Source: Grimontia kaedaensis (GTDB lineage Bacteria; Pseudomonadota; Gammaproteobacteria; Enterobacterales; Vibrionaceae). From it: a DNA stretch of 64,000 nt. Below the pieces are notes generated by a model. That model worked only from the letters and a program-made list of their open reading frames with translations, ran no database searches and was not told the DNA's origin. Positions 52,242-61,532 of this stretch are shown piece by piece; positions within the stretch are counted from its first letter, which is position 1; the number at the start of each line of letters is the position of its first letter. The position numbers and the translations under genes are program-made. Location: assembly GCF_023746615.1 (NCBI RefSeq), contig NZ_CP082275.1:3162001-3226000 (forward strand). Direction: 5' to 3'.

Positions 52242-53261
52242 ATGTCCTACACTGCTCCTAGCCAAATTGCAGCTCGCCAGCTCGAGTATTTCGAAGGCAA
52301 ACACGTTCTACTTGCCGGTGAACTGGAAGACACCTTTGCCACGGAGCTTGAAGGCACTGCTGCCAGTGTAAACATCTTTACAACCAATCTTGCATACGCC
52401 AACCAAATGCGTCGTTATGAAAACATCAATGTGCAGTTTGGTGAGAGTTATCAGGCAACACCTGGCGTTGACATGGTTTTGCTGTACTGGCCAAAAGCCA
52501 AGGCTGAAGCCGAGTTTCTTCTGGCTATGCTGATGGCGCAACTTGGTACAGGTACAGAAATTGCGGTCGTAGGCGAAAACCGTAGCGGTGTGAAAAGCAT
52601 AGAAAAGATGTTCGCTCCTTACGGCCGCGTCACCAAGTTTGATTCAGCCCGCCGCTGCAGTTTTTATTGCGGTGAATGCGATAACCAACCGGCTTCTTTC
52701 TCTTTAGAGGACTGGTACAAGAGCTATCCTATCAATGTCGGTGAGCAGTCACTGACTATCCGCTCTCTTCCGGGTGTTTTTAGCCACGGTGAGCTGGACG
52801 CAGGAACACAACTGCTTCTGGACAACCTGCCAACATTGAAAGGCGAGGTTCTCGATTTTGGATGTGGTGCTGGCGTCATTGGATCAGTGATCAAATTGCG
52901 TCACCCGAATACACAAATTACTATGGTAGATATCAGTGCACTGGCCGTGGCTTCTGCACGAGAAACTCTGTGTTTTAACAATCTCAGCGGAGAGGTTTAT
53001 GCCTCTGATGTTTATAGTAATATTGAACGGCAATTCGATCATATCGTGAGTAACCCGCCATTCCATGCAGGGCTTAAAACACATTATGCCGCAACGGAAA
53101 CTTTGCTTGAGCGAGCGCCTGAATACCTCAATCGTGAGGGCGGCCTGACCATTGTGGCCAATAGTTTCCTTCGTTATTCACCATTTATTGAGAAAGCGTT
53201 TGGACATTTCGAGACGCCAGCAAAAAGTAATAAATTCGCAATCTATCACGCATCAAAGTGA
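52242..53261 (+). CDS. rsmC: 16S rRNA m2G1207 methyltransferase RsmC
   Basis: RsmC methylates guanine 1207 of 16S rRNA in the 30S subunit. The 339-residue protein starts MSYTAPSQIAARQLEYF at 52242; eight upstream in-frame codons are not favoured because the GAGGT site lies just before this ATG. A degenerate N-terminal methyltransferase-like domain is followed by the catalytic one, with SAM motif LDFGCGAGVIG (about 208-218), the acidic VDIS and the catalytic NPPFHAG. Its length matches E. coli (343). The gene is next to chiS, as in V. cholerae. Confidence 0.96.
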   Translation: MSYTAPSQIAARQLEYFEGKHVLLAGELEDTFATELEGTAASVNIFTTNLAYANQMRRYENINVQFGESYQATPGVDMVLLYWPKAKAEAEFLLAMLMAQLGTGTEIAVVGENRSGVKSIEKMFAPYGRVTKFDSARRCSFYCGECDNQPASFSLEDWYKSYPINVGEQSLTIRSLPGVFSHGELDAGTQLLLDNLPTLKGEVLDFGCGAGVIGSVIKLRHPNTQITMVDISALAVASARETLCFNNLSGEVYASDVYSNIERQFDHIVSNPPFHAGLKTHYAATETLLERAPEYLNREGGLTIVANSFLRYSPFIEKAFGHFETPAKSNKFAIYHASK

Positions 53262-53283
53262 CCACGAAAACACGCCAAAAACG

Positions 53284-53312
53284 AGGGAACCAAGTTGGTT
53301 TCCTTCTTATTT
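53284..53312 (+). terminator. Weak terminator candidate after rsmC
   Basis: Imperfect stem GGAACCAA/TTGGTTTCC followed by a pyrimidine-rich TTCTTATTTC. It is less clear than the others in the window. Confidence 0.45.
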
Positions 53313-53516
53313 CCCATCAGGCTCAAATCTCGTCAAAAACGTTAATTTTGCGCACTGACACGGAGTTCATTGATAACTTACTTGCCAATAAAAATTAAGT
53401 CAGTATAAGGGCTGAAGGTGGATTTATTTCATATGTGCCCTTTTTAGCCACCGTCAAATTCGACAATTTTAGGTTAAGTAAAGCGCCTTTTGATTTCCAA
53501 TTTCTCAGGCAGAGAC

Positions 53517-56500
53517 ATGCAAAAAAAACAGAAATTCAAACGACTTCAGCATACGCTGATGTTGGCTTTTCTGGTGCTGAGTATCACGCCTCTCACCCTG
53601 TTGGCGATTTTCTTCCTTGAATCTCACAGCAGCGATCTTGAACAACAAAGCACCACACACCTTTCTTTTCTACGTGACAACAAAAAAGAGCAAATAATCA
53701 GCTACTTTGATGCCCGTCACTCAGAGGTCAAATCCTTTAGCCGCTCAGAACTTGCGACCGCCAGTGGCGGGCGCTTCTACGGTTTAATCGCAGCATTCCA
53801 ACAGCTAGGCGACACAGAAGAAATGGCCCGCAACGTTGCCCGGGAACGCTATGGTGCCGATTCAAACGCCACGCTACCACCCGGCGCTAACGACAGCAAT
53901 TTCATTGGCAGCGAGCGATATCGCCTGCTGCATAAGCGCTATGACTGGGCCTATAAAGAACACCTGAAGCGTTCTGATTTTTCAGATATTTTGCTGGTCG
54001 ATATTCATGGCAACGTGGTTTATTCTACGTTAAAAGATGACGCTTTTGGCTCAAACCTGCTTTCTGAAAAGTGGCGTGAAACCGCTGTCGGTAAAACGTT
54101 CTCGGACATCAGAGAGGCGGTCGATTCCCCACTGACAGATAGTGAAAATACACCGATCGCTTTTACCGACTACACCCAACAAGCCGATGGTGAAATGGTG
54201 GCGTGGTTTGCCGCACCTATCATGCAGCAGGGCTACCTGCACAGCTATGTGCTGTTCAAATTGCCAAACAATGCGTTGGATAAAATGCTCAACTCAACCC
54301 CCCAGGAGAAGGGCTACATTAGTACCCTGTTGGTGGGCAATGACCTTATCCCTCGTAATCTGGTGACGACAGAGATACTGGCACCGATTAACAGTACCGC
54401 GATTGAAGCGGCTCTCGCAGGTCTTCGTGATGTCGGCAGTTTCCTGAGTCCGGAGAATCACCGCGTATTGGGTGCCTATGCGCCAGTTGATATTCCGGGT
54501 ACTTCCTGGGCGATCGTCCTCGAACTGCCGGAAGAGGAAGCATTCGCCCGCATCTACCAATTGGAGAAAATCTTCATTGCGGTCATGGTCATTGCCATTT
54601 TGTTGGTAGTGATTGCTTCACACATGCTGTCTAACTCTATCACGGCACCTTTGCTCAAACTGACCTGGGCCGCTGAGCAAGTTTCTGCCGGCGATTTGGA
54701 ACAAAAAATTAACAGTACAGACCGTGACGATGAGATTGGTAGACTGGCTGTCAGTTTTGCGCGCATGCAACGCTCAATTCGAGACAAGCTGGCCCTTATC
54801 CGCGAACAAAATAAAGAGCTCGAACAAAACATTCAGGTCATCAAGCAAAAGAATGAAGAGCTTCAACAAGCCGACCGCATGAAAGATGACTTTCTGGCGA
54901 CAACCTCTCATGAGCTGCGTACACCGCTCCACGGCATGGTGGGGATTGCCGAGTCCATACTTGCTGGCGCTGAAGGCCCGCTGCCAGAACGCCAAAAACA
55001 TCAGCTCCAAATGATCATTAACAGTGGCGAGCGTCTCTCAAATCTGGTGGATGATTTGCTTGATTACCACAAGATGCGTTACGGCGAACTTGAAATCTCT
55101 CCACAGGCTGTCGACACCGCCAATGCGGTGAGACTGGTTATCGAGCTCTCCAGTCACCTTTTAGGTGGAAAACCCGTGCGCATTATTAACCAGGTGCCTA
55201 TCGACTTACCGTTGGTTCGTGCCGATGAACAACGTCTGGAGCAGGTTCTGTATAACCTTATTGGTAATGCAATCAAATACACCGACGAAGGCAAAATCAT
55301 TATTTCTGCCACCGTATTAGAAGGTCAGCTTCGCATTCAGGTGGTAGATACTGGTCAGGGAATCCCATCCGACCAACTCGAGTACATCTTCGAACCTTTG
55401 ACCCAAGCAAGTGGCAACGCTGCACAATACCGGCAGGGCGCAGGCCTTGGGTTATCTATCAGCCGCCAGCTAATCGACATTATGGGGGGCCAGCTCTACG
55501 TATCCAGTCAACCAATGGTAGGCACTACGTTCAGCTTCACTTTGCCGTTGGCCACTGAAGAAGACAAAGCGAAAACGCGCCTTGCCAATAATGCGCACTT
55601 CGCCGTACCTCGTGTAGAGCTGGATCAGACAGATTACACCCAGTTACCGGAAAACCCCGATGGACCGTTGATCTTGGTAGTAGACGATGAACCGGTAAAT
55701 CTGCAGGTACTCAATAACTTCCTGCGCCTTGAAGGTTATCGGGTAAAAGCCGTCGAAAATGGCCGTCAGGCGATTGAGTCCGTCACTATGGAAAAGCCAG
55801 CCCTGATGCTGCTGGATGTCATGATGCCGGAGCTCAGTGGCTATGAAGTATGTACTCACCTGCGAGAGCGATACGGTCGGGCTGATCTGCCTATTATTAT
55901 GCTTTCGGCGTTAGGTCAGGTGCAGGATAAAGTGAAGGGGTTTGATGCCGGTGCCAACGATTACCTGACAAAACCCTTCAACAAAGACGAACTCAGTGCT
56001 CGTATACGAGCTTACATCAATGCATCGCTGACTGAGCAGGAGCGCGAGCACAACCGCACTCTGCAGAAAGAAATTCATTTTCGTGAGCAAGTTGAAGCTG
56101 GTCTTCGAGAAGTACAGAACAAACTGCTTGGCATGCTGGATAGCGCCTCTGAAGGTATTATCTGTGTGCAGGATAATGGACGGATCAGTTACGCCAATGA
56201 TGCATGCAGCGAAATATTCCGCCTTAGTGCCGAACAAATTGAGCGCCACCAGCTTGAAGATTTCTTAGCGATGGCATTGCCTGAACCAGAGTCCGCTCGA
56301 GGTCATTACAGCGGCCAATTCAGGTTTAAAGTCGATGGGGACATCGTTGATATTGATACGGATTTAATCACCCTACCCGAATCATCTGGTCTGCAGATGA
56401 TGCTAATCCTCAACACAGGGAAGAGAGCTTCTTCGCATCGGGTACAGCTTTTGGAAAACGCCGTATCTGCACTATCAGACTATGCCTATGATGGCGATAT

Positions 56501-56894
56501 GGAAAAACTTCAGCAGCTCCGTGAGCTTGGCGGAGAGTTCACCAGAATGGCTGACCGTTTCTCAGGTAGTAAGCCCGACAAAGCTGACATACTGAGAGAT
56601 ACGCTGGTCAAAGTGATGAGTGCTACCTTAAACTTTTGGCAAAACTCCACAGGTAAAACCAAGTTTGATCTTGCAGAGGAGAGCGGACTTTGGCGAGTCT
56701 ATCTTGACCGAAGTACCTTGCAAACACGAACGCTCGACAAATACCTCCATGTCGAAACCGTTCCAAAATCTCCGCGCTGGCGAACAGTCATTAGTACCAT
56801 CGATTTTGTCCTTGAGCGCTGCATAGAAGAAAACAAAGAAAGAAACGAGCTTGAAGTGCTCAGAGAAAGGCTTCAGACGTTGATTTCAAAATAA
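53517..56894 (+). CDS. chiS: Chitin-responsive hybrid sensor kinase/DNA-binding regulator ChiS
   Basis: ChiS is the master regulator of chitin use in vibrios. The 1125-residue protein starts at the ATG at 53517 (MQKKQKFKRL); an upstream TTG frame is possible but weak. TM1 lies at about 14-35, a periplasmic sensor domain follows to about 347, TM2 at about 348-371, then HAMP. HisKA has His465 (ATTSHELRTPLHG). HATPase and a receiver with Asp767 (LLDVMMPELSG) come next, then a PAS-like segment (about 855-920). The C-terminal region (about 1010-1125) corresponds to the DNA-binding domain described for V. cholerae ChiS. His and Asp positions are near the H469 and D772 I recall there. CBP, encoded next, keeps it inactive without chitin. 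Confidence 0.93.
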   Translation: MQKKQKFKRLQHTLMLAFLVLSITPLTLLAIFFLESHSSDLEQQSTTHLSFLRDNKKEQIISYFDARHSEVKSFSRSELATASGGRFYGLIAAFQQLGDTEEMARNVARERYGADSNATLPPGANDSNFIGSERYRLLHKRYDWAYKEHLKRSDFSDILLVDIHGNVVYSTLKDDAFGSNLLSEKWRETAVGKTFSDIREAVDSPLTDSENTPIAFTDYTQQADGEMVAWFAAPIMQQGYLHSYVLFKLPNNALDKMLNSTPQEKGYISTLLVGNDLIPRNLVTTEILAPINSTAIEAALAGLRDVGSFLSPENHRVLGAYAPVDIPGTSWAIVLELPEEEAFARIYQLEKIFIAVMVIAILLVVIASHMLSNSITAPLLKLTWAAEQVSAGDLEQKINSTDRDDEIGRLAVSFARMQRSIRDKLALIREQNKELEQNIQVIKQKNEELQQADRMKDDFLATTSHELRTPLHGMVGIAESILAGAEGPLPERQKHQLQMIINSGERLSNLVDDLLDYHKMRYGELEISPQAVDTANAVRLVIELSSHLLGGKPVRIINQVPIDLPLVRADEQRLEQVLYNLIGNAIKYTDEGKIIISATVLEGQLRIQVVDTGQGIPSDQLEYIFEPLTQASGNAAQYRQGAGLGLSISRQLIDIMGGQLYVSSQPMVGTTFSFTLPLATEEDKAKTRLANNAHFAVPRVELDQTDYTQLPENPDGPLILVVDDEPVNLQVLNNFLRLEGYRVKAVENGRQAIESVTMEKPALMLLDVMMPELSGYEVCTHLRERYGRADLPIIMLSALGQVQDKVKGFDAGANDYLTKPFNKDELSARIRAYINASLTEQEREHNRTLQKEIHFREQVEAGLREVQNKLLGMLDSASEGIICVQDNGRISYANDACSEIFRLSAEQIERHQLEDFLAMALPEPESARGHYSGQFRFKVDGDIVDIDTDLITLPESSGLQMMLILNTGKRASSHRVQLLENAVSALSDYAYDGDMEKLQQLRELGGEFTRMADRFSGSKPDKADILRDTLVKVMSATLNFWQNSTGKTKFDLAEESGLWRVYLDRSTLQTRTLDKYLHVETVPKSPRWRTVISTIDFVLERCIEENKERNELEVLRERLQTLISK

Positions 56895-56908
56895 TCCAGT
56901 CATACCAA

Positions 56909-56932
56909 TAAGCCCCGCTCAGGGGCTTTTTT
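56909..56932 (+). terminator. Rho-independent terminator of chiS
   Basis: Stem AAGCCCC/GGGGCTT with loop GCTCA, followed by TTTT. Confidence 0.88.
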
Positions 56933-57274
56933 CGACATCAACTCCCTCACGCTCAATGCCGAAAAAAGATAAGCCTGGGTCTACGCTTGCTCCACTAATG
57001 ACAAAATACATTCCTACCTTAGTCTTTCTCTCACGCGCTAGATGCTGTCCGGAATCGTCTTATCTAAGCCTTCGCCAAGGTGCCTAAAAGCCCCTTCATG
57101 AGAGCGAAGCCAGTGCTTGTAAATCACTGTGTAGAGCGACAGCTCAACTTATTTTTCGACGTAAAATCTATAACTCAACATACCTTGCATAGGGTGATTT
57201 GTTAGTAAAACACCCCATTAAAAGTGTTCTATTTTTAACCTCAACATATAAGTGCGAGACTATTCTTCCGTTTA

Positions 57275-57290
57275 TGAGAAGAAAATCACA
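57275..57290. promoter_or_regulatory. CRP-like site upstream of the chitooligosaccharide operon
   Basis: TGAGAAGAAAATCACA matches TGTGA-N6-TCACA at nine of ten defined bases. cAMP-CRP control of chitin genes is established in vibrios. The site is about 430 bp before the first gene, so its use at this promoter is uncertain. Confidence 0.45.
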
Positions 57291-57479
57291 ACAAAGTTAG
57301 CCTCCAAATTTTCAGCAAAAAATTAACGACTCAGACAAACGGAGATCGAGATCACTCAATATTTCAATCTCGTTAAAGACTATATTTGAAAAGGGATAAA
57401 TGGTTAGCAATTACTAACAATGAGTGGTTAAAAGTCATGAATCAGGACATTTTTTGACCTCAGTCAAATGTGGTAAAGC

Positions 57480-57515
57480 CTTGTCAAAATCGTCAATATT
57501 GACGGTTTTGACAAG
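57480..57515. promoter_or_regulatory. 36-bp near-perfect palindrome, ChiS operator candidate
   Basis: The arms CTTGTCAAAATCGTCAAT and ATTGACGGTTTTGACAAG pair at 17 of 18 positions with no spacer. The half-site GTCAAA/TTTGAC also occurs in the adjoining repeat at 57453-57468. It lies 200 bp before the binding-protein gene. ChiS is the obvious candidate ligand because its gene is adjacent and it binds this promoter in V. cholerae. Confidence 0.6.
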
Positions 57516-57715
57516 AGGTCGGTTTCTTTTAACGTTTTTAACGGGCAGCCCAATTGACCAAAAAACAGAACAGGAGTTTCCTTACATTGCACTGAGCCTG
57601 CACGGCCATGTGGATGACCAAGTTCACTTGAGTGGTTATCCATAGCGGGTTCCGGCCTGACCAAATTGATTACGGTCAGAACCAAGTGGAACAAAGCAAC
57701 TAGTAAGGAACAGCT

Positions 57716-59398
57716 ATGCTTGCCAATCTAAAGAAAACAAAACTTGCAGTAGCCGTCGTTGCGGCCGCAGCGTCGGTACTGACAGCTCCTGTTGTCAGCG
57801 CTGCTGATAGAGTAGAACTAACTATCGTACCTGATTTCTACCCACAACTTACTCGTAACTTCAACCCGTTCTTGCAGAACAACTTAAGAACAACTCTGGA
57901 CTTCGTCTACGAGCCACTGGTTATCTTCAACCAGCTGGACGGTAACACTCCAGTAATGCGTCTGGCGAAGGATTACACTGTTTCAGATGACCTGAAAAAA
58001 GTAACTTTCGAAATCCGTGAAGGCGTTAAATGGTCTGACGGCACACCTTTCACTGCAGAGGACGTGGCATTTACTTACAACCTGATCCGTGAAAACGCAG
58101 CGCTTGACCTTGCAGGTAACGCAGCTCTGATCAGCGACGTTGAAGTAAAAGGCAACAGCGTTGAAATTTCGCTGAACGAAGCTAACTCTTCAGCACCTTT
58201 CAAACTGGTTCAAACGCATCCTGTTCCTAAGCATATTTGGAGCAAGGTCGACAAGCCAGAAGCTTTCGCGAACGAAACTCCAGTTGGTACTGGCCCGTTC
58301 ACCGAAGTTGATACCTTCACCAGCAACCTGTACGTACAGTGTGAAAACCCTAACTACTGGGATGCTGACAGCGTAGCTATCGACTGTCTGCGTATGCCTC
58401 TGATCAACAACAACGACGGTCTGCTGTCTAAGATTGTTGCTTCTGAGCTGGACTGGACTTCTTCGTTCATCCCAGATATCGACGCAGTTTACGCATCAGT
58501 GAACAAGAACCACAAATACTGGCCAGCACCAGTAGGTTCTTCTGTTAACCTGCTAGTTAACTTCGAGCACCCAGAAGCAGCTAAGAACGAAGCACTGACT
58601 AACGTTGACTTCCGTCGCGCAATGTCTACTGCTATCGACCGTCAATCAATCATTGACATCGCGTTCTACGGTGCAGGTTCTCCAAACCACTCTGCAGCAG
58701 GTATCGCGGCGCTTTACCAAAGCTGGTCTGATCCTGCAACTTATGATGCAGCGAAGAAATTCAACTCATACAACGTTGAGTTTTCTAAAGAGCTGCTGAA
58801 GAAAGCAGGCTTCAAAGACATCAATGGTGACGGCTTCGTAGAAACTCCATCAGGTAAGAGCTTTGAACTGGCAATCCAGACTCCTTCTGGCTGGACTGAC
58901 TGGAACAACACTTCACAACTGGCAGCAGAAAACCTGGCAGATGTGGGTATCAAAGCGAAAGCTGTAACCCCTGACTTCTCTGTTTACAACGAAGCAATGG
59001 CTGGTGGTACGTTCGACGTAGCTCTGACTAACTACTTCACAGGTCCAGATCCACACCAGACTTGGGATACTGGCTTCCACTCTCGCTTCATGGCGAAAGA
59101 AGGTAACCCACGCTTCGCGATGCACCGCTTCAAGAGCGCGGAAGTAGACGAGCTGCTGGAGAAATTCTACTCAACAGCTGACCGTGCAGAGCAAGTGGAA
59201 ATGGCTCACAAGATTGAAAAGATCCTGTCTGACAATCAAGTTGTGATTCCAGTTCTGTCTGCGGCTTCTACTTACCAGTTCAACGAATCACGCTTCACTG
59301 GCTGGTGGAGTGCGGACAATGCCAAAGGCCGTCCAATGATTTGGCAAGGTATCAATGAGCGTCTGCTGCACATTCTTGACCTTAAGCCAAAAGCTTAA
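57716..59398 (+). CDS. cbp: Periplasmic chitooligosaccharide-binding protein (CBP)
   Basis: The 560-residue solute-binding protein of ABC family 5 (peptide/oligosaccharide type) has a signal peptide ending VVSAADR (cleavage near residue 29). The mature part shows the cluster-C binding-protein pattern: NFNPFLQNNLRTTLDFVYEPLV, EIREGVKWSDGTPFTAEDVAFTYN, VGTGPF and DFRRAMSTAIDR. It binds GlcNAc oligomers in the periplasm. In V. cholerae it also holds ChiS inactive in the absence of chitin, so it is both transport subunit and signal input. It is the first gene of the operon, and a strong hairpin behind it probably lets it be expressed above the permeases. Confidence 0.93.
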   Translation: MLANLKKTKLAVAVVAAAASVLTAPVVSAADRVELTIVPDFYPQLTRNFNPFLQNNLRTTLDFVYEPLVIFNQLDGNTPVMRLAKDYTVSDDLKKVTFEIREGVKWSDGTPFTAEDVAFTYNLIRENAALDLAGNAALISDVEVKGNSVEISLNEANSSAPFKLVQTHPVPKHIWSKVDKPEAFANETPVGTGPFTEVDTFTSNLYVQCENPNYWDADSVAIDCLRMPLINNNDGLLSKIVASELDWTSSFIPDIDAVYASVNKNHKYWPAPVGSSVNLLVNFEHPEAAKNEALTNVDFRRAMSTAIDRQSIIDIAFYGAGSPNHSAAGIAALYQSWSDPATYDAAKKFNSYNVEFSKELLKKAGFKDINGDGFVETPSGKSFELAIQTPSGWTDWNNTSQLAAENLADVGIKAKAVTPDFSVYNEAMAGGTFDVALTNYFTGPDPHQTWDTGFHSRFMAKEGNPRFAMHRFKSAEVDELLEKFYSTADRAEQVEMAHKIEKILSDNQVVIPVLSAASTYQFNESRFTGWWSADNAKGRPMIWQGINERLLHILDLKPKA

Positions 59399-59409
59399 TC
59401 TCTAAATCT

Positions 59410-59429
59410 GGCGGCGCATCCGCGCCGCC
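59410..59429 (+). other. Intercistronic GC-rich hairpin in the chi transport operon
   Basis: The perfect stem GGCGGCGC/GCGCCGCC with loop ATCC lies 11 bases after the cbp stop. It is followed by TCTTTCC, not by a true T-tract. It could act as a leaky terminator or as a 3' stabiliser of cbp mRNA, raising binding protein over permease as in other ABC operons. Confidence 0.7.
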
Positions 59430-59517
59430 TCTTTCCAAAGATAAACAATCGGTACTTTTGACCTTTGAGCTTTAATTCTTTGGTCACGGCTTCGTCGTGC
59501 CACTTAAGGTGTGAGTT

Positions 59518-60504
59518 ATGGGATTTTTTCTTAATAGATTAATGTTTTATTTTGGCGCATTGCTTATCGCAATCACGCTGAATTTTATTTTACCACGTGC
59601 AATGCCCGGCGACCCGGTGACCATGATGTTTGCCAACGCGAGTGTACAGGTAACCCCTGAACGTATCGCGGCAATGAAAGCACTTTTGGGTTTCGTTGAT
59701 GGCCCTATCCACGTTCAGTTCCTGACTTACGTGAAAAGTATTTTCACTTGGGAGCTTGGCGTATCAACCCAATTCTATCCAATGACTGTTAACGAGCTGA
59801 TTGCTAAGTCTCTCGGTTGGACTCTGTTCCTTGCAGGTACTTCCGTAGTGATGGCGTTTTGTATCGGTTCAGTGGTTGGTATCTTCGCGGCATGGCGCCG
59901 TGGCAGTCGCTTCGACTCATTCGTATCTCCAGGTTTTATGGCCTTACAGGCAATTCCACCTGTTGTTATCGGCATGCTTATCCTTTTCATATTCGGTATT
60001 ACACTCAAGTGGTTCCCGACATCTTACGGCATGCCAGAGGGCGCAATCCTCGACTTTACCAGCTGGGAGACTTACAGCGGCATTCTCTACCACGCTTTCC
60101 TTCCTCTGTTCTGTGCGACCATCGCACAAATCGGTGGCTTCCTGATCAACATGCGTAACAACATGATCAACTTGTTGGCGGAAGACTACATCACCATGGC
60201 TAAAGGTAAGGGCCTTTCAGAGAACCGCGTTGTCTTCAACTACGCCGCTCGTAACGCTCTGTTGCCAACTGTGACTGCGCTTTCTATGGCCCTGGGTATG
60301 GCGGTGGCTGGTCAGCTGGTTGTAGAAATGATTTTCCAATACCCAGGTTTGGGTACTGCGATGCTCAATGCCGTTAACGGCCGTGACTACCAAGTACTGC
60401 AAGGCCTGCTGATCATCCTGACCATCGTTATGCTGTGCTTCAACTTCATCGCTGATGTTCTCATCGTTTTGCTTGACCCACGTCTGCGTAAGGGAGGCAA
60501 ATAA
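59518..60504 (+). CDS. Chitooligosaccharide ABC transporter permease 1
   Basis: The 328-residue inner-membrane permease is of the DppB/OppB type. It begins MGFFLNRLMFYFGALLIAITLNFILPRAMPGDP, with the family PGDP motif after the first helix. It ends with a DppB-type EMIFQYPGLGTAML and DPRLRKGGK. The ATPase-contact loop lies in MAKGKGLSENRVVFNYAARNALLP. The ribosome-binding site is AAGGTGTGAG. Permease 2 follows with only two bases between stop and start, so they are made together and should form a heterodimer. Confidence 0.93.
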   Translation: MGFFLNRLMFYFGALLIAITLNFILPRAMPGDPVTMMFANASVQVTPERIAAMKALLGFVDGPIHVQFLTYVKSIFTWELGVSTQFYPMTVNELIAKSLGWTLFLAGTSVVMAFCIGSVVGIFAAWRRGSRFDSFVSPGFMALQAIPPVVIGMLILFIFGITLKWFPTSYGMPEGAILDFTSWETYSGILYHAFLPLFCATIAQIGGFLINMRNNMINLLAEDYITMAKGKGLSENRVVFNYAARNALLPTVTALSMALGMAVAGQLVVEMIFQYPGLGTAMLNAVNGRDYQVLQGLLIILTIVMLCFNFIADVLIVLLDPRLRKGGK

Positions 60505-60506
60505 TC

Positions 60507-61532
60507 ATGAAAGATTTTCTTAATATTATTCGCGGTAATACAAAAGCTCTGGTAGGCGTCATTTTGATTCTGATGTTTATCATCGCGGCTGTGTTTGCAC
60601 CATTTCTTTCTCAGTACGACCCGCACAAGCGCACGGGTGCACCACATGAATACCCTGGTTTTGTTGTCAAAATGGCACAGGCTAATCCAGATGGATGGGT
60701 AGCTGAGAACCTGGCAGATAACCAACGTCGTCTGCGCATGTCAAAAGACGCTGAGCACGTTCTGGGTACTACCCGTCTTGGCCGCGACATCTGGTCTCAG
60801 GTAGTTCATGGTGCTCGAACTTCACTGTTCGTTGGCTTCACTGCCGGTATCTTCGTGTGTGTGGTTGCCACCATCATGGGTATCTCAGCAGGTTACTTTG
60901 GCGGACGTGTAGACAACGTACTGTCGGGTGCGATGAACGTCATGTTGGTTATGCCTCAGCTTCCAATCGTGATGGTCGTAGCAGCATTCGTCGGACAGGC
61001 AGGTCCGCTCACCATCGCCTTGGTAATAGCCTTAACCTCCTGGGCATGGGGCGCCAGGGTAATCCGCTCCCAGACACTGGCAATTCGTGAGAAAGAATTC
61101 GTTAAAGCCGCAGAAGTACTTGGCGAATCCCGCACTCGCATTCTGTTTGTTGAAATCCTGCCAAACCTTATCCCTCTGGTAGGTGCAAGCTTCATCGGCT
61201 CTGTGATGTACGCCATCCTGACTGAGTCTGTGCTCTCGTTCATCGGTATGGGCGATCCGAGCGCAGTGAGCTGGGGTTCAATGCTGTACAACGTACGTAC
61301 CTCTTCAGCAATGCAACTGGGTATCTGGTGGGAAGTACTGGCTCCGTGTTTGGCGCTGAGCTTGCTGTCTCTTGCACTGGCACTGGTTAACTTCGCAGTC
61401 GATGAAATCGCTAACCCGCAGTTGCGTGCACAAAAAGGCCTTAAGCGCTGGAAGAAGATGCAAGAAGCAGAAACTCAGTCACGTGCAGAAACTGAGCTGA
61501 CTCCACAAGTAGCAATGAGCGGAGAGAAATAA
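60507..61532 (+). CDS. Chitooligosaccharide ABC transporter permease 2
   Basis: The 341-residue DppC/OppC-type permease has the opening KALVGVILILMFIIAAVFAPFLSQYDPHKRTG. It then has HVLGTTRLGRDIWSQVVHGARTSL, the family LGTDxxGRD region in variant form. The ATPase-contact loop is KAAEVLGESRTRILFVEILPNLIP. About six transmembrane segments are visible and the C-terminal tail is charged. Its stop overlaps the next start (TAATG). A GGGAGG site inside the end of permease 1 drives translation. Confidence 0.93.
   Translation: MKDFLNIIRGNTKALVGVILILMFIIAAVFAPFLSQYDPHKRTGAPHEYPGFVVKMAQANPDGWVAENLADNQRRLRMSKDAEHVLGTTRLGRDIWSQVVHGARTSLFVGFTAGIFVCVVATIMGISAGYFGGRVDNVLSGAMNVMLVMPQLPIVMVVAAFVGQAGPLTIALVIALTSWAWGARVIRSQTLAIREKEFVKAAEVLGESRTRILFVEILPNLIPLVGASFIGSVMYAILTESVLSFIGMGDPSAVSWGSMLYNVRTSSAMQLGIWWEVLAPCLALSLLSLALALVNFAVDEIANPQLRAQKGLKRWKKMQEAETQSRAETELTPQVAMSGEK

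Larger units (their letters stand above)
56933..57715 (+). promoter_or_regulatory. 783-bp control region of the chitooligosaccharide operon
   Basis: There is no convincing gene. From left to right I see featureless AT-rich DNA to about 57270, then a CRP-like site (57275-57290). An inverted repeat CGAGAT/ATCTCG (57347-57372) overlaps a tandem GAGATC. Next is GTTAG/CTAAC (57403-57418), then TTTGAC/GTCAAA (57453-57468), then the 36-bp near-palindrome (57480-57515). A leader hairpin with CTGACC/GGTCAG plus GGTT/AACC (57648-57683) lies just before the ribosome-binding site AAGGAA. This density of symmetric sites fits an operon activated directly by ChiS. Confidence 0.65.

Noticed and set aside
53490..53516. 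Upstream TTG start for chiS
   Set aside because: It would add nine residues without a ribosome-binding site or homology. The ATG at 53517 is preceded by AGGCAGAG.
57424..57645. 73-codon frame between chiS and cbp
   Set aside because: It starts with GTG without a ribosome-binding site and runs through the 36-bp palindrome, so it is better explained as promoter DNA.
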